NCBI RefSeq assembly: GCF_001039355.2
Contig: NW_019773681.1
Span: forward strand, 293,699-342,622
Direction: 5' to 3'
Length of the DNA: 48,924 nucleotides
DNA from: Lingula anatina
Lineage: Eukaryota > Brachiopoda > Lingulata > Lingulida > Lingulidae
This document shows positions 19,661 to 34,083 of this stretch, in pieces. The notes under the pieces were generated by a model. That model was not told the origin of the DNA. It searched no databases and saw nothing but the letters and a program-made list of their open reading frames with translations. Position 1 is the stretch's first letter. Each line of letters begins with the position of its first letter. The position numbers were made by a program, and so were the translations under genes.

Positions 19661-19913
19661 TAGCCACATGAAAAATCTATTTTCTAAAATTCTAAAAAAT
19701 CTATTTGCGGTATCTTGTGATAACGGTCTGCCCCTGAATACCCCGCGGCGTAATTACTGGCAGCGCCGAGAATTAATTACAGCTTTGGAAGTAACTGGCT
19801 CGCGCTGCCCGTAATTACGCCGTGGGGTATTCAGGGCACAGACCGTGATCACAAGATACCGCAAATAGATTTTTAGATTTTTAGAAAATAGATATTTCAT
19901 GTGAACGCAGCCT
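19661..19913. mobile_element. FB-D foldback element, copy 1
   Basis: Arms AAATCTATTTGCGGTATCTTG / CAAGATACCGCAAATAGATTT and CGGCGTAATTACTGGCAGCG / CGCTGCCCGTAATTACGCCG. Right tip ATGTGAACGCAGCC. Same family as 38763-39008. Confidence 0.75.
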
Positions 19914-20311
19914 AACACAACCAACATACCTGTATACTTTAGGGTACTGTCTGGGTTTGACAAATATTCCTAAATTACTGTCTTTTTGTGCATGTTTTGT
20001 GCAAATGATGGTAGTCAGTGTTCACTAAATTCGATTGTTTTTTACATTTTACGGATGACGTCAAGTTGCGATTTGGGGGTAAAAGTTGCAAGATCGGTTT
20101 GTCAAATTTCTCCTTTATCTGAGCACCCAATTAAATGACACCAATGACTACTATAAAATCCTGCCAGGGATTTTTCTAAAAAGCCTTCGATACGATTTTA
20201 TCGTTAAAAAGGCAAAATAATGCCTTTGTTCAATGAATCATTGAAGTTAGTGGCTTACAACTCCATGACTAAAATATTCAAACAAAAATGGCGGCACGGG
20301 ATTGTAGCCCA

Positions 20312-20381
20312 TACGTGTGTGTGTGTGTGCGTGCGCGTGTGCGTGCGTGTGCGTGTGTGTGTGTGCGTGTGTGTGTGTGTG
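20312..20381. repeat. (GT)n with GC interruptions
   Basis: Compound GT/GC repeat of about 70 bp, of the kind that can adopt left-handed DNA. Confidence 0.9.
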
Positions 20382-20727
20382 GAGGGGGTTGGGCTTTAAC
20401 TTCACAGGTTTTAATCAAATTTATACCACTTCATTACAGGTTTTAATTTCCTGCAATGCGCTGTTTGATATCCTACTTTGTACGACAAAGGAAGTTTTGT
20501 TCAATTAAAGAGAACTTGGCTTACTTCACTATATTAACACGCAGGTTGTACGTATTTTTCTGACCTTTCCCACAGGCATCCTAGCCGTGATTTTCTAACT
20601 AAATCAAATTTTCCTTGACTAAAAAAGAAAAAGAAAACTTTCTTCATATTCATGAGTTGTTGATCGGCCCGTTGGTGTTTTATACCATTTTAATTCAATA
20701 ATTCCAGAATGAAATATGGACGTAACG

Positions 20728-20885
20728 CAGGCCCGTAGCCAGGGGGGGTCGAAAGAACCGCCCCTTTTGTCAGGAAAAGGTCCATTTTTGGTAAAATTTT
20801 ATCTAGGAATACATAAGTTTCATTGTTAAAGGTCCACTTTTTCAGAAAAAGAACCCCCCTTTTGAATTTGCTGGCTACGGGCCTG
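20728..20885. mobile_element. FB-H foldback element with TAACG target duplication
   Basis: 158 bp with tips CAGGCCCGTAGCCAG / CTGGCTACGGGCCTG and a perfect TAACG direct repeat on both sides (20723-20727, 20886-20890). CAGG...CCTG ends recall hAT-type non-autonomous elements, but the visible duplication is 5 bp, not the 8 bp usual for hAT. Confidence 0.75.
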
Positions 20886-21976
20886 TAACGTTCTTTAAGT
20901 CATTTTGGTGGGTTTATCGTTTTGGGAGTCTGGATTGTGAAGGATATGTAACTTCGCAGGCAATGTAGACATAGAAAATACGTTTTATAGGTCGCGTTTT
21001 CTCCACTGGCGTATTCGATGTTTTGATAAAAGGGGTTGGTGCTTGGGGGGGTGGCGGGGCAATCGAGCTACATCTAGTTTACACTAATACTACTGGTGAG
21101 GCACTGTAACGGAAAATTGCTTGATTTTTTTCTCATTTCAACTTATTTATCTTTCTATTTTTTTCTTTTCTTTATTTATTTCTTTCTTTCTTTATTTATT
21201 TATTTAGAAGGGGCATCTCCGAAGCAGGGGGAAGGGGGCACTTTGTACTAACCCATCCCGGATATGAATTGCCTCAAGATGAGATAAATGTCTCCCAAAA
21301 AAGGGTTCTCTTGAAATAAATTGAGAAAATTTCCGAATAGTTTAAGATAAACATTTAATCTGATAGCGTAACAAAGAGTCACAGGGAACACTTTGCATGA
21401 TTTGAATGAGTACTCAGTATCTGCATTTATCGCTCGGGTGACAATGCATTATCTCTCACTTAATCTTAAATGCTGATAAACAACTACTCGTAGCTGCTAA
21501 TTAAAATGTTAGATATCTTGGTTAACACATGTTATCATGCTGATCAAGGGAAACTTGGGTGACCGAAAAGCTGGGTGAGAATTCAAATTCGAGTAATTAA
21601 ATACAGAAACAAATTTTCACATGTAAATGAGAGAGCCATAGAGTCGTATTATGCAACCCAACACTCTTTGTAGGCGCTGTTAGGAGCTAGAGCTTCGTAT
21701 TGCTACGCAACCCATTTTGCAAGCAAGGAAAAACGTAACGTGAAAACGCATTTTGCATCCCCAACACATTTCATTTTGCAGCTAGTTTAAATTTATTCGA
21801 AGTCACTGACACTGTATGTAGAAACTGTAGCGTATAAATGCAAGGACGTATATTGATATGAATATTATACGTTTACAAGTGGTACATGTATTAATGTACG
21901 TTAGGTTACCGTGATACCGTACACCGAACTACTGCTTTTACTTTTAGACCGCTTACCAGACATAATCATCCCGGCA

Positions 21977-22030
<54 letters not shown>

Positions 22031-22054
22031 TAAATAGTTGAATAAATTATTTAA

Positions 22055-22093
<39 letters not shown>

Positions 22094-22095
22094 AA
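21977..22095. repeat. (AAT)n and (AAAT)n compound microsatellite
   Basis: About 18 AAT units followed after a short spacer by about 12 AAAT units. Confidence 0.95.
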
Positions 22096-22522
22096 GGAGT
22101 CGAGACAGTCTGTTATGCGGTAAAGGCTGGCCGTCGTTTTCTCGGGTTCAAAGTTTTTATATATTTCTATAACTAGCACCAAGGGTCTCTTTCGTACATG
22201 TTTATACCTGTACATGCATATAATGACGCTTAACTCCGAGTTGGTCTTTATTTTTTAATCAGTAAATGGGAAATTTGCCAAAGACCCGGTGAAAGGTGCA
22301 CTGGCGTACATGAAATGACATAGTCGATTGTTATTTTGATATTGCATGTACTTTTATAGTTTTATATCATGGACGGCATAAACTTTTGATGTAAAAATTG
22401 CAAGGGTCCTTCTAATATTTACAAAACGCGGCAGTCAAACATTAATTGGCTATAAAGTCTCAATAGGTATACATATATCATGAATTTTGCTATCATATTT
22501 TAGTAAAATGAATAATCTTAAA

Positions 22523-22526
<4 letters not shown>

Positions 22527-22572
<46 letters not shown>
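22527..22572. repeat. (AT)n microsatellite
   Basis: About 22 AT units, 300 bp before the Scribble start. Confidence 0.95.
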
Positions 22573-22575
<3 letters not shown>

Positions 22576-22649
22576 TCGATTATTTAAAATTATAAATGTT
22601 GTCCTTTAGAATAAAAGTATATTTTTCTGTAGAAAGGCGATGGTTTCAT

Positions 22650-23356
<707 letters not shown>

Positions 23357-25242
23357 TGACTTCCTGTCAATTTCAATATGGCGGCCACCTTTTGCCCCAA
23401 AATTAGGTCATGGAATGGGCGTGAATCTTCCCCGTTTAGAGCTTATGACATTTGAGTCAGGGGCGTCTGTTTTCGAGTATCAAGTCTTTATTTCCATCAG
23501 TACTAATGGCTGAGTATAAAACCGATCGATAGTGGTGTTATTATAAAGATATCTTGCTGGTATGCTTCCCGTCAATACACGCCGTGTCAGTGGTTGGCAC
23601 AGGTTTCCCAGTCTGCTGCCTAAATATTATAGTTTTATATATGTGCTGCCCTAAATGAATTAAATAGAGTCAGATCTGATTCTGTAGGACCCAGAGGAAA
23701 AAATGGTGATTATGTATAAATAGTAAAGTCAGCATTTGATCATCAATGTTGATGAAAATGAAAAGTGAAATTTACACAAAGCACAGAGCTGTGCAGCCTG
23801 ATGTAGACGAGTCGAGTTTTGGTGCTTTTGTTAAAGAGTATGGACATCTTAAATTCATATTATTGGGCTAGAAATTCCATTGTATTTTTACCAATATAAC
23901 TACCCAAAAAATAAAAGTCATATTCAGAAGGAAGGGTGCATACAGCAGTAAACATGTATAAAGCTTGGGTTCTTTGTTGAGAACAAGGTCCACGTGGAGA
24001 CTGGAGGTGTGTGTATCTGGAGGAGGGATGGGAGGTTAGGAAGACAATTGTCTTCTCACAAATAGAAGTAAAAGTATGTAAATTATACCAAACAAGTTCG
24101 TGCACTAGAATTGAGACCCCAGGCTAAAAATGAAATGTTATGATCAGGGACAAAATTTTGTCTTTTTATACTCGGTATAATTATAGTAGCCTATTAATGT
24201 ATGTGAAATACATTGGAGCCCGTCAGTCTCAGAAGCTCTTACTAGACAGAAAACACAAAACTGGGCTTTGCATCTAGTCTGCTAACTATCCAAATTTAGC
24301 AGTCTAAGCTTTGTAGCCCTTGAACTTACCCTTTTTGTGAATCAGGCCCCAGAGACTAAATTGTGGCTCTGGTTTAATGGGATGTTGATGGCACAGACAG
24401 AATAATCTGCAGGTACACCCGACACTGCCTGCAGGCATATTGCATGCACATCAGCATGTGCACGTTGTATCTCTCAGCATGTTGTCTTGTTATAATACAC
24501 GTACATACATATTGCGTGCATATTAATACTGAGGCAGCGGCATTTGTCACAGTGTTGTGGCTGTCAGGGCAAGATTGTTGAGGATGGCTACAGGAGGCAT
24601 AAATCCATACCATTGCTTTGTAGCTGTAGTTATTATAATGCTCTTTGATGTTTTAATAATGATATCAAGTTTTTATGTAGCTCATTTCATTATTTGAAAT
24701 TCAGACTTGGGTGTAATGCTGTAAAGTGATCATCATGGCACATTGTGTGAAAGATTTTCAATACAAAATTTGCTCTTGTATGAAAACATCTCATTTCTGA
24801 CAGGACATTTTTTTTTGTGCAAAGGAAAGAATTGATGATACAGTTTTAAGAGAAATTAGAATATGTTTAGCCTTAGGCTTCCCAAGGTGGATTCCTGATC
24901 CACAGTTTTTCAAGTTAAAGGAGACATCTTTACTAGCATTAATGCTTGCTTCTAGTAGATAGCTTTTCAGACACAATCAGTGGTTAAGAAAGAAGAGAAC
25001 CGAACGTGTAAAACGTGTGTTGCATGTTTCCCAGAGGCTGGTTCATTATCTAATGCCCATGTTCATTTCGGCTGATTGCTCACACCCTCACGCACCCAGA
25101 TGTAAAATGTCAAGGAAAAAGTAGCAAGATTCAAAATGCCTAAAGGTTGTCTATTGTGCTCTGGTTGTGTTCTCGTGCTCTGGAATGAAATTTTTCCTGG
25201 CTATACAGGTGGATAACTTGAGCTAAATTGGTGAAGGACACT

Positions 25243-25269
25243 GGGGGGGGGGGGGGGGGGGGGGGGGGG
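25243..25269. repeat. Poly-G tract
   Basis: Twenty-seven G in a row; the strongest G run in the window. Confidence 0.95.
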
Positions 25270-28200
25270 ATCTGAGCCTGTCTAGATCATCTCAAATGGA
25301 TGTATCTGACCCATTAATCTTCATAACAATCAAATTGTGATACTAGCAACAATTAAGGCAAATTATGTATTAAGTTTTTTTTTTTTTTTTTTAGCATTGA
25401 TTCTGTGATTATTAACTAATTAATGTCCTATGGGAGGGAACAGTTTGTCGTGCTGGCTGATCTAAATGTCATTTTTCATCAAGTCAATTGGTAGCCGAGC
25501 CGAGCTGGATCATATGGAATTGCAATTAAGCTCTGCTTAGTCACATGTGACAGTTAGGTTTAATGCCAAATTCTGACCTAAATTATTGAAGAATGGGCTA
25601 ATTTCATCCATTTGTTGATTAAATCTAAGCAATGCCTGAGAAAACCAACACTTTACTTTAGCTAAACAATGCTGTAGGAAATGTATTGGTTTCTACTGTT
25701 TTGATTGAGACGATTCTGTGTCGTATTTTTCTGGGTAGGGTCTGCATGCCTACTGGTTAACTGACTGTTAAAAAAAAATGTTGACTCACATCAGCATTTT
25801 AAACCCCAAAGCTTGATGCTGTAAGATTTTTATTTGGTTGCAAAATGTTAGTTGCTTACTTTTTGTCCAGTTATTACTTCATTTGTTTCCAAATGCTGAT
25901 TTGTCTAGAATTATTTATTAAATTATTAAATATTTATTAAATTTATTAATAAAAATACTACTGATCAAGTTGCACAAGGCCATGATAGGAAATGATGTAG
26001 CTTGGCATAACTATTATGAGACATGGATGAAATTTTCATTATTTATCACTCACAATAAATAATGCACTTACATTTCCTGCACTGAACATGATCTAAATAC
26101 ACTCGATGCAGTTATATGACAATTTATTCCACCAGTCATTTCCCTTAATTCTACATAAGTCATAACTACAAACAGCCTTTCTGAATAGAATTTTTTATGC
26201 CAGCCAGGTCAATTTTTACATTGTATCATTGATGAAATTGATAAAAAATGGTCATGCGTTTTCCTTTATTTTAAATGTGTACATGATTTGGCTAAAATTT
26301 AGTATGTCATGCAGTGAGTAGACAAGTAATGGTTTGAAAACAGGTCTTATTGATGGACAGTGAACAATTTAAGTGTCATAGATTATAAAAAAAGACATTT
26401 TTTGCATTTGTCTACAGGCTTTTTAAAAAGCATTTATAGAATGATGCTCTTATTATTGATTTTATATAGAAGAAAAAGGGCAGATGATCCTAAGGGGAGA
26501 TTAGCCTTAGCAGATTGTTCTAAATTAGGCTGTGCAAAATAATTTATATAAAAAAAATTGTTATGAATAACTGATTATCAGCTTACAAATTTAATCTTGT
26601 TATTGATTTGTATAAAACAAGGAATGGATACAGGGAGGTCAGATTATTGAATATGTATAAAATGGGGAACGGAGAAGAACAAGGTCAGATAAATAAACTG
26701 AGTGACCCTATTACTTGTAAAATAACCTGGATCTTGGTATGCTTGGTATGTTAATACCATAGATTTAGTAATAAAGTTTGCTATGATAAGGGTCTGATGT
26801 AGAGAGGGGGGGGGGAGGAGGTGATGGTTTATTTATCTGCTACAGAGACTGCTAGTTATGACTCAATAAAGCTTGATGTAGGGAAACCTTCATTTTCTTT
26901 TCTTTTTAAATAATTCAGGAAGAGATAGAGGAAGTTTTACAAGTGCTTGGGTTTCAACTTTGGAGGAGTTGGGGTTTGGATGGGGGCATGTTAAATGAAG
27001 TGTATTTATTTACCTGAAGTCATCTAAGTTTCATTTTCCTGTGCAAATAGTTTGTGAAGAGAAGGACAAAAGCTTTTTCAAAGAAGAGTGGTTTAATGAG
27101 ATTGGCCCCTTTATCATGACTCCTGGTATTACGAAAACAAACATACCCGCGAGTTGAATGAGTAGATGATCTAAGATTATTTGGGATTATGGAATGAAAC
27201 AAAATGCTAGGATTACTCATAAAAGTCCTTGGACTCCATTCCAATGTGGTCCTACTACTGGTATAATATTATGTACAATGTTAAGCAGACTGTGAAGTTA
27301 TTGTATAATAAATCTGATAAAACTTTGCTATGAAAACTCATCAGACTAGTGCTGTGACCATATTCTGGGCAATATTCATACTAGTTCATGTAAAAAATAT
27401 GGCATTCTGATTAAATTGATTTGCTCACTTAACCAAATTACTGAGATGATATTTATTCCCTGTAGAACTGTACAAATATTATATCTCAACTTGACATTCA
27501 ATTGCTTTGACTCTATTGGTATGCTGGTATAAAAAAAAAAGACCCAAGACATTTGTAAGTATTTGTGTTATGAATATCACTTTCTTTTGGGATTATTTTT
27601 ATCTGACATCTGAATGTGAAAGAACAGCTATGGAGTTATAAAAAATTTAGACTACAAGATTTCTGAAAGTTTTCGGTGCCAACCAGCAGGAGTTTTCACT
27701 GTAGAACTCTCCCATTTGCAAAATATATTTTTTATGCCAACTGCAAAAGATAATTTATTATGATTCAAAAGCATTTGGTCATTTTCATTAACCAGCTAAT
27801 CACTGAAGGCTTCAAGTGTACTGGCCTCTTCAAGTTTGTCTTGAAAAATAATAATCAGTTTAACAGTCGGTTTGTAATCGTTGCTAGTCCTGTAGGAATT
27901 CGCAACTCCCTTCCCATGTGATACTCCCATACCAATGTAGCAGACATTTTCCACCAATCCTACTAGCAAAAATTCCTAAAACATTTGTTCCTAATACATT
28001 TGCAGGACTTAAGTTGTTTTACATGACGTGACCTTTTTGTAACTTATGGTAAATACTCATTGAGTTCGAAGGAAACATAAAATAAATAAAAAAATGATAT
28101 TTCACAAAATAGTGTTCTGTTAGATACTAGTATATATTCTTTAAAATGTTTCTTCTGGAGTTCTGATGCATTGGCTATGGTAACGAGAAATTGAAAATGA

Positions 28201-28571
28201 TAAAATTGAAAGATAGTTGTCAGAACGCACAGTTATCCTGTCAAAGACTTATAAACCAGGCCTTTGAACCATCAGTTATGTGAAGATTTTCCAGACCAAA
28301 GAATTTATTTACCAGACTCAGAGTATAAGTAAATTCAAAATGGCAGCTCTCAAAATTGTTGCCAGTATCTTAGACCAACTAAGTACTAGTAAACACAATA
28401 TTCTACGTGGCCTTGAAAATTTTATCAATCAGACCAGTTGACCAATAAGACTGACCCTTTCAGCATGTCTGAATGCAGTACCAGTAAGAGATGTATGTTT
28501 GAAAATTTTCAGTAATTACCATACCCCTCTCCACCCTGCCCTCAGAATATTTCAGGCCTGATTCATACTTA

Positions 28572-28926
28572 GGGAATGCTGTAGTATTGTTTATGTGATG
28601 ACGTAATTTACTAGGCCAGCTGATATAAGACTTGAAATGCCATTTAGGCTGTGTTCAGATTTAAACTTATCGGTCCAGCAGGATCGATCTATCGCTGTGG
28701 GAATTCTCCCTAAGGGGCAGTCAATGTAATCAGCTTATTTGTCTGGCACCCCCCCCCCCCCCCCGCCCCCTCCCAAAGCAACATGAACAACATTATGGAC
28801 CATAAAATTTAGCTTCAGGACTTTACCTAAGTACTTTAAGTTATTTTGGGAATGCTATAGCATTGTTTATATGATGATGCAACCCACTGGTCCAGGTTGA
28901 TATAAGACTTGAAATGCCATAAAGCT
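28572..28926. repeat. Direct repeat pair around an FB-C remnant
   Basis: GGGAATGCTGTAGTATTGTT..GATATAAGACTTGAAATGCC at 28572-28645 recurs at about 28850-28922 with some changes. The remnant foldback and a poly-C tract lie between. Confidence 0.7.
28640..28790. mobile_element. FB-C remnant
   Basis: Carries GGATCGATCTATCGCTGTGG, CAGCTTATTTGTCTGGCACC and then a poly-C run. It matches one arm of FB-C only, so it is a truncated or decayed copy. Confidence 0.4.
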
Positions 28927-29009
28927 AGGACTCCAACTGACATGTGAATATCAGTTTTATGGGAAGACTGCAAATTGTATACAGAGAAGGGCGTGGTGGA
29001 AATTAAGGA

Positions 29010-29115
29010 CTTAGAGATCTGTTTTCAGACATTGATTTGGAGCTGATTAATGAATAAAACACTGTCAAATGACGTGTCTTAGAATGGGAGATGAATTATT
29101 CAGGAGATCACGGTA
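29010..29115. repeat. Dispersed repeat, copy a
   Basis: TTAGAGATCTGTTTTCAGAC, ATTGATTTGGAGCTGATTAA and GATGAATTATTCA recur in order at 34084-34172. Class unknown. Confidence 0.55.
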
Positions 29116-29784
29116 GCAAATGATGAACTCTTTGTCTGGTTATGAATTGATTTCATAAGTGTATTTTTTCCAATATATTGTATTTATTGTTTTTCTTTGT
29201 TGGTTTCTATTTTTGTAACTTTTGATTTTCCCGCATTAATATTCCAGTTTGACTTCAGTATTTTTATTATTAGACGAGAATAAAGATTTGTGGTTATTCA
29301 GCAGACATTGAGTAAGAGGAAGACAGTAATTTTGATAAAAATAACTAAAAGTTGTGAACTTGGTATTTCAGCTTGCATGACTTGAAAGTCACAGTTTGAT
29401 ATATTTCCTGGTACTAGTAATTGGTAAATGAAGAATAAGTTTGTAGATGCTTAAGCCTATCTTAATTCTGTTCTAATAATGCATTTTTGGGAAAAATGTT
29501 TATAAATACATGATTTTCACCAGAATTCAAGAGAAATCTGATCTAAAATATATCATCTTAAATAAGTAGTCATTTTCATTTGAAATTAACTTAGAAATAG
29601 AGGCATACATGACATTTGCTGTAATGCGTGACACATCAAGATCTACAGTCACAATAAGATCCAAAAGGAAGTCTTACTTGATCTAGAACATGTTCCTAGA
29701 AAACATGAGTCAACTCAAATGGGTACAGCAGTGGTGGATTTTACCTGTATGCGCACACACACGCCTCTGCAGTCTAAAATTTAT

Positions 29785-30027
29785 GGGACCATTCCCACAG
29801 ATATTTGGATCGATCTAACTCCCTGGGGAGTCTCACTAAATTGCTATCAAACTAACCAGCTTAAACGTCTGTCACGCCTAGTAAAGCTGTCAGGGGGTAA
29901 TTATCTTTACCCCTAGCTGATTCGGGAGGCGTGATAGACATTTAAGCCTTTTGAGCTGATAGCAATTTAGCGTGAACCCCCAGGGAGTTAGGTCGATCCA
30001 GATGGATCGATCTAAGTATGGGAACCC
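29785..30027. mobile_element. FB-C foldback element, copy 3
   Basis: Tips GGGACCATTCCCACAGAT and GTATGGGAACCC, GATCGATCTAACTCCCTGGG / CCCAGGGAGTTAGGTCGATC, and CTAAATTGCTATCA / TGATAGCAATTTAG pairing. It lies in Scribble intron 2. Confidence 0.75.
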
Positions 30028-31740
30028 AGTCTAAAAATCTGTCAGACATTCGGTCTGACAAGCTTGAAAATTCTGTTAGACCAAAACAAAATCTGTCAGA
30101 CCAAAGCAAAATAATTGCAATACGACAAATTATTTATGTTTTCAGGTGTATTTAATAACCTTTTTAATCATCAGCATTAAATCTAATATATATATATTTG
30201 CCAGGCATGTCCGACGGTCTGACGCCTTTCGTAAAGTCTGTAAGTCTACAAATGTAGTTTCTCCAAGATTTGGGGTACAGGGAGTCCAAAATATGAATCT
30301 GTAATTTGATACTCAGTTTAAAGGGAGTCCATCCCAAGGATGCCCAAACAACCAACCTAAAAAATCTGTAAGCCATCCAGCCGTCTTTGGAAATACAGAC
30401 TGGCTTTTGATGCTAATGGCCGTCCAAATTACTGCTGGACTGCTCTTTTGGAAAAGTCATGGTCCACATTGAAACAAGTTAAAGTCAGTGGTTATCCAAT
30501 GCTAATTGAATTGTCATCAGGTAAAATATTACAATTGCTATCAATTGAACATGGTAGTTGAAGAGGGTGGTCAAGATGTTAAAACAATTAATTATTCAGT
30601 AACATGAAAATTATGAGACTGAATTAAAACAATTAATTACAACTTACTTGGGTTCGAATTGATAGAGCAATTACCATAAGCAAGTACTGCACCAGTTGGC
30701 TTCTGTGTAGAGAGAGAGATGATAAGGTTGTTTAAGTCTTAGTCAGACATAAAAAAACAAGCACATTATCTGATGCAGTAAAGATAGACAGACTTGGGGC
30801 AGGCTAGACTAGTGATCTTTCACCCGAAAAAAAATCGGTCTTAATTTGTAGATCACCATATTGAAAAATCTAAGAGAAAATGTTTGTCAGAAACATTGTT
30901 GTCTTGCGTGTACTATTAAAGAGAGATAATATTTCAGTTAATTGGACTATTACTGATTTATCTTGGGTTCAAGGTATAAAAGATAAGAACAAATTTGGTA
31001 ATTCAATCCAATTGTGTAACTGCACTAGTGCTGTGTGGTAGGCAGAGGAAATGATAAAAATATTGTTGCATAAACTTGATTATTTTATCAACGGTGAATC
31101 AGTAAGAATGACACAACAGGATTTAATTAATGATAAAAAAGTAAAGTATAATATAGAGAGACCAAACACGTTTTTCTACGTGTGAGGCATGGCATTTTGA
31201 CCCTTCATCAAAGGGCCTTGATCATGTGTCTGATTCTGTGATGCAATGCCGTGCCTCAAAATAGAAACATGTTTAGTTGTTTAAAAAACCATTCGTTTGA
31301 ATTAAATTGTCATTATACATGTGGCAAAAAATTATTTCTCTTTCAGTGGAAATCTTATTAGACTGTGCAGAGTCGGCATCCAAATTGACCAACGTCATAA
31401 TCAGGTCACCTCCTCGAATTAACCGCTACTTATTTCTAACAAAATGTTTGCAATATTAATGCCTGTCAGTGCCAGTATGTGATAGAACGTAATTAGATTT
31501 CCCTTTTCGCGCTGATATTGTCTACTCTCTACCCGAGGCCCTTATAGCTGTTACAAAATTGATTATAGGGCCTAAAAGATGGCAATCTGCATGCAAACAA
31601 ACTTCTTGATACGCACTTGCTGGATTTTAGGCAAGAATCCTCAAGGTGCATAGCACACAAGTCAAGAGTCAACGTTAAAACATACATCTGTTGTTTATTT
31701 TGTTTTGAAGTAAAATAAGGGCCATGAAAACACAAAAACA

Positions 31741-31930
31741 TGAGAAGGATTCTGTGAAAGTGCAGACCTTCGCTTCAGCAACTAATTGCTTGTTATTTAG
31801 GATTGATTAATTAATGGATGAGGGGCACAATTGAGTCTACTGAGACTCCCCATTTCTGATCCATCCTAAAAATGTTAAAGATATCGTAATCTGTCCAAAA
31901 CATTTTGATTTTTGCTGCTAACTATCAAAC
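31741..31930. repeat. Old, degenerate copy of the dispersed CCTCCGCCAAGG repeat
   Basis: GAAAGTGCAGACCTTCGCTTC, then GATTGATTAATTAATGG and TCTGTCCAAAACATTTTGA, align in order with the cores of the intact copies, with many substitutions. It lies inside Scribble intron 2. Confidence 0.4.
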
Positions 31931-31967
31931 TACAACAACAATTAAAACAATATGCACAATAATTGGC

Positions 31968-32050
31968 ACGCACACACTCACAAACACCTGTCGCTCGCTC
32001 ACACACACACCTCGCTTGCTCACACACACACACATACACACGCACACACT
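31968..32050. repeat. Imperfect (CA)n tract
   Basis: CACACA runs interrupted by CTCGCTTGCT-type units. Confidence 0.85.
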
Positions 32051-32732
32051 AAAAAGAAAAGAAAATGTGAAAACCAAAGGAAGTAAAATAAGTAAGAAAC
32101 ACAAGTGTCAAGCTGATAAAACCAATGCATAATTACGGCTTCCAGGTTTTTGCTGGACTAATTTGTGGTTGCCATTGAAGCATTTACAATCCCGGTCTAT
32201 GGCAGCGATTAACAATGAATTAGAAAGATCAACATCACTTGAGTTGATGCTCAAAATGATCCTCAGTAAGGAAAAAATTCTCTAGAGTTGAAATCTTTGT
32301 CATATACACATACATGCATTTTACATGCCTCCGCATCTGTCAAGTACCCAAATACACTTGCGCATGATGCACATTCACCACATATTTCATCTTGTATGAC
32401 ATTAACATGACCGAAATGCCAGATCGTAATACCAATATCAAACCACTTATAAATTAATATGTGGCCAGGAAATTAATACTGAGTCTGCCCATATGAGGGT
32501 GATGTGTGTGTGCACGCACATGTATTTTCAATCGTTAATTTTGCCCCACAAACAAGAGGTGGTTAAGGCTCATGTCGGCTATGAATCCAAAACTAGGAAG
32601 AGATAAAGGATCCGGTGTTAACATCAATATAATCACACTTTTATGGTCGTGTTATTGATGGGGCTGTCATACTTTTGACGTGACTGTACTACAGATTTGA
32701 CCGCGTTTGTAGAAATTGGATTTAGCTGTGGG

Positions 32733-33672
32733 TCAAGTTCAGGTTTCTGTTGGGAACTAGATAACAACTAGTTAGATTTTAAAAGTACAGTTTGCTGTCA
32801 AGTTCAGTTTTCATTTTGGGACTAGATTACAACTATTAATAGTTAGTTTTTAAAGTACAGTGTTATGTCTGATTGTCAGTTTCAGTTTTCTGTTTGGGAC
32901 TAGATTACAAGTAGTTAGATTTTAAAAATATGTTGTTTAACAAAGTAACAAAGTAATCAGATTTTAAAACTACAGTTGACTGTCAAGTTAACTTTTCTGT
33001 TTGGGACTTGATTACAACTAGTTAGATGTTAAAAGTACAGTTTCTTTCAGTTTCAGTTTTCTGTTCGGGACTAGCTTACAACTAGTTAGATTTTAAAAGT
33101 GCAGTTTCTGTCAGGTTCACTTTTCTGTTTGGGACTAGATTACAACTATTTAGATTTTAAAAGTACAGTTTCTGTCAAGTTCAGTTTTCTGTTTGGGACT
33201 AGATTACAACTATTTAGATTTTAAAAGAATAGTTTCTGTCAAGTTCAGTTTTCTGTTTGGGACTAGATTACAACTAGTTAGATTTTAAAGTACAGTGTTA
33301 TGTCAGATTCAGTTTTCTGTTTGGGACTAGGTTACAACTAATCAGATTTTAAAATACGTACTTAATGTTTTCTGTCACGTTCAGTTTTCTGTTTGGGACT
33401 AGGTTACAAATATACAGTCTAAAAATCTATGGAAATGGGGTGTTAGATTTAAAAAGTTTAGTTATTTCTGTCAATTTCAGTTTTCTGTGAGGGACTAGAC
33501 CTATTACAACTAGTTAGATTTTAAAAATGCAGTTTTCTGTCTCGTTCACTTTTCTGTTTGGGTCTAGGTTACAACTACTTTGATTTAAAAAGTTTAGTTA
33601 TTTCTGTAAGGTTCAGTTTTCTGTGCGGGACTTCCTAGATTACAACTACTAGTTAGATTTTAAAGTACATGT
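32733..33672. repeat. 64-bp tandem repeat, about 14 degenerate units
   Basis: Unit: TTCAGTTTTCTGTTTGGGAC, TAGATTACAACTAGTTAGAT, TTTAAAAGTACAGTTTCTGTC. Units vary by small indels. At 33411-33441 the array contains CTAAAAATCTATGGAAATGG, the tip of FB-C copy 2, so a foldback end or its remnant is embedded. Confidence 0.9.
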
Positions 33673-33906
33673 GATTTTGTTTGTACAGATACTGTTGATG
33701 CAAAAACTGATATAAGATCTACAGGAAGTTAACTTAATTGTAGTTTCAAGTGGGTGTTGGACAAAGCAAGAGATAACAGAGCATATCAAGTGGAATTGTC
33801 GTCATATTTTGGTGTTAAGTCTCACTCGTTGGATTTGTTCACTGCTGTGTGCATAACACACAATTGGCAATTTATTCAGTTTCTGCAATTTTCTTTGTCA
33901 GTAGGG

Positions 33907-33927
33907 TCCCCCCCCCCCCCCCCCCCC
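33907..33927. repeat. Poly-C tract
   Basis: About 20 C. Similar tracts lie at 5501-5512, 28749-28769, 39945-39957 and 42375-42398. Confidence 0.9.
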
Positions 33928-34083
33928 AGAAGACCTATTTTTTGTCCAAGAACTGCAGTCTACATTCCCCACACAGTCCAAGAAATTCCTTCTAACCAGG
34001 AAATTTGTCTTTTTGCTGTCATGTAAGCAAAGACCTAAATGATCAGATACAGTATTTGAACAAGAATTATGGCAACTTGAATT

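Noticed and set aside
30650-30680. GGGTTCGAATTGATAG as a tRNA T-loop
   Set aside because: No matching acceptor stem, D-arm or anticodon arm in the surrounding 80 bases.
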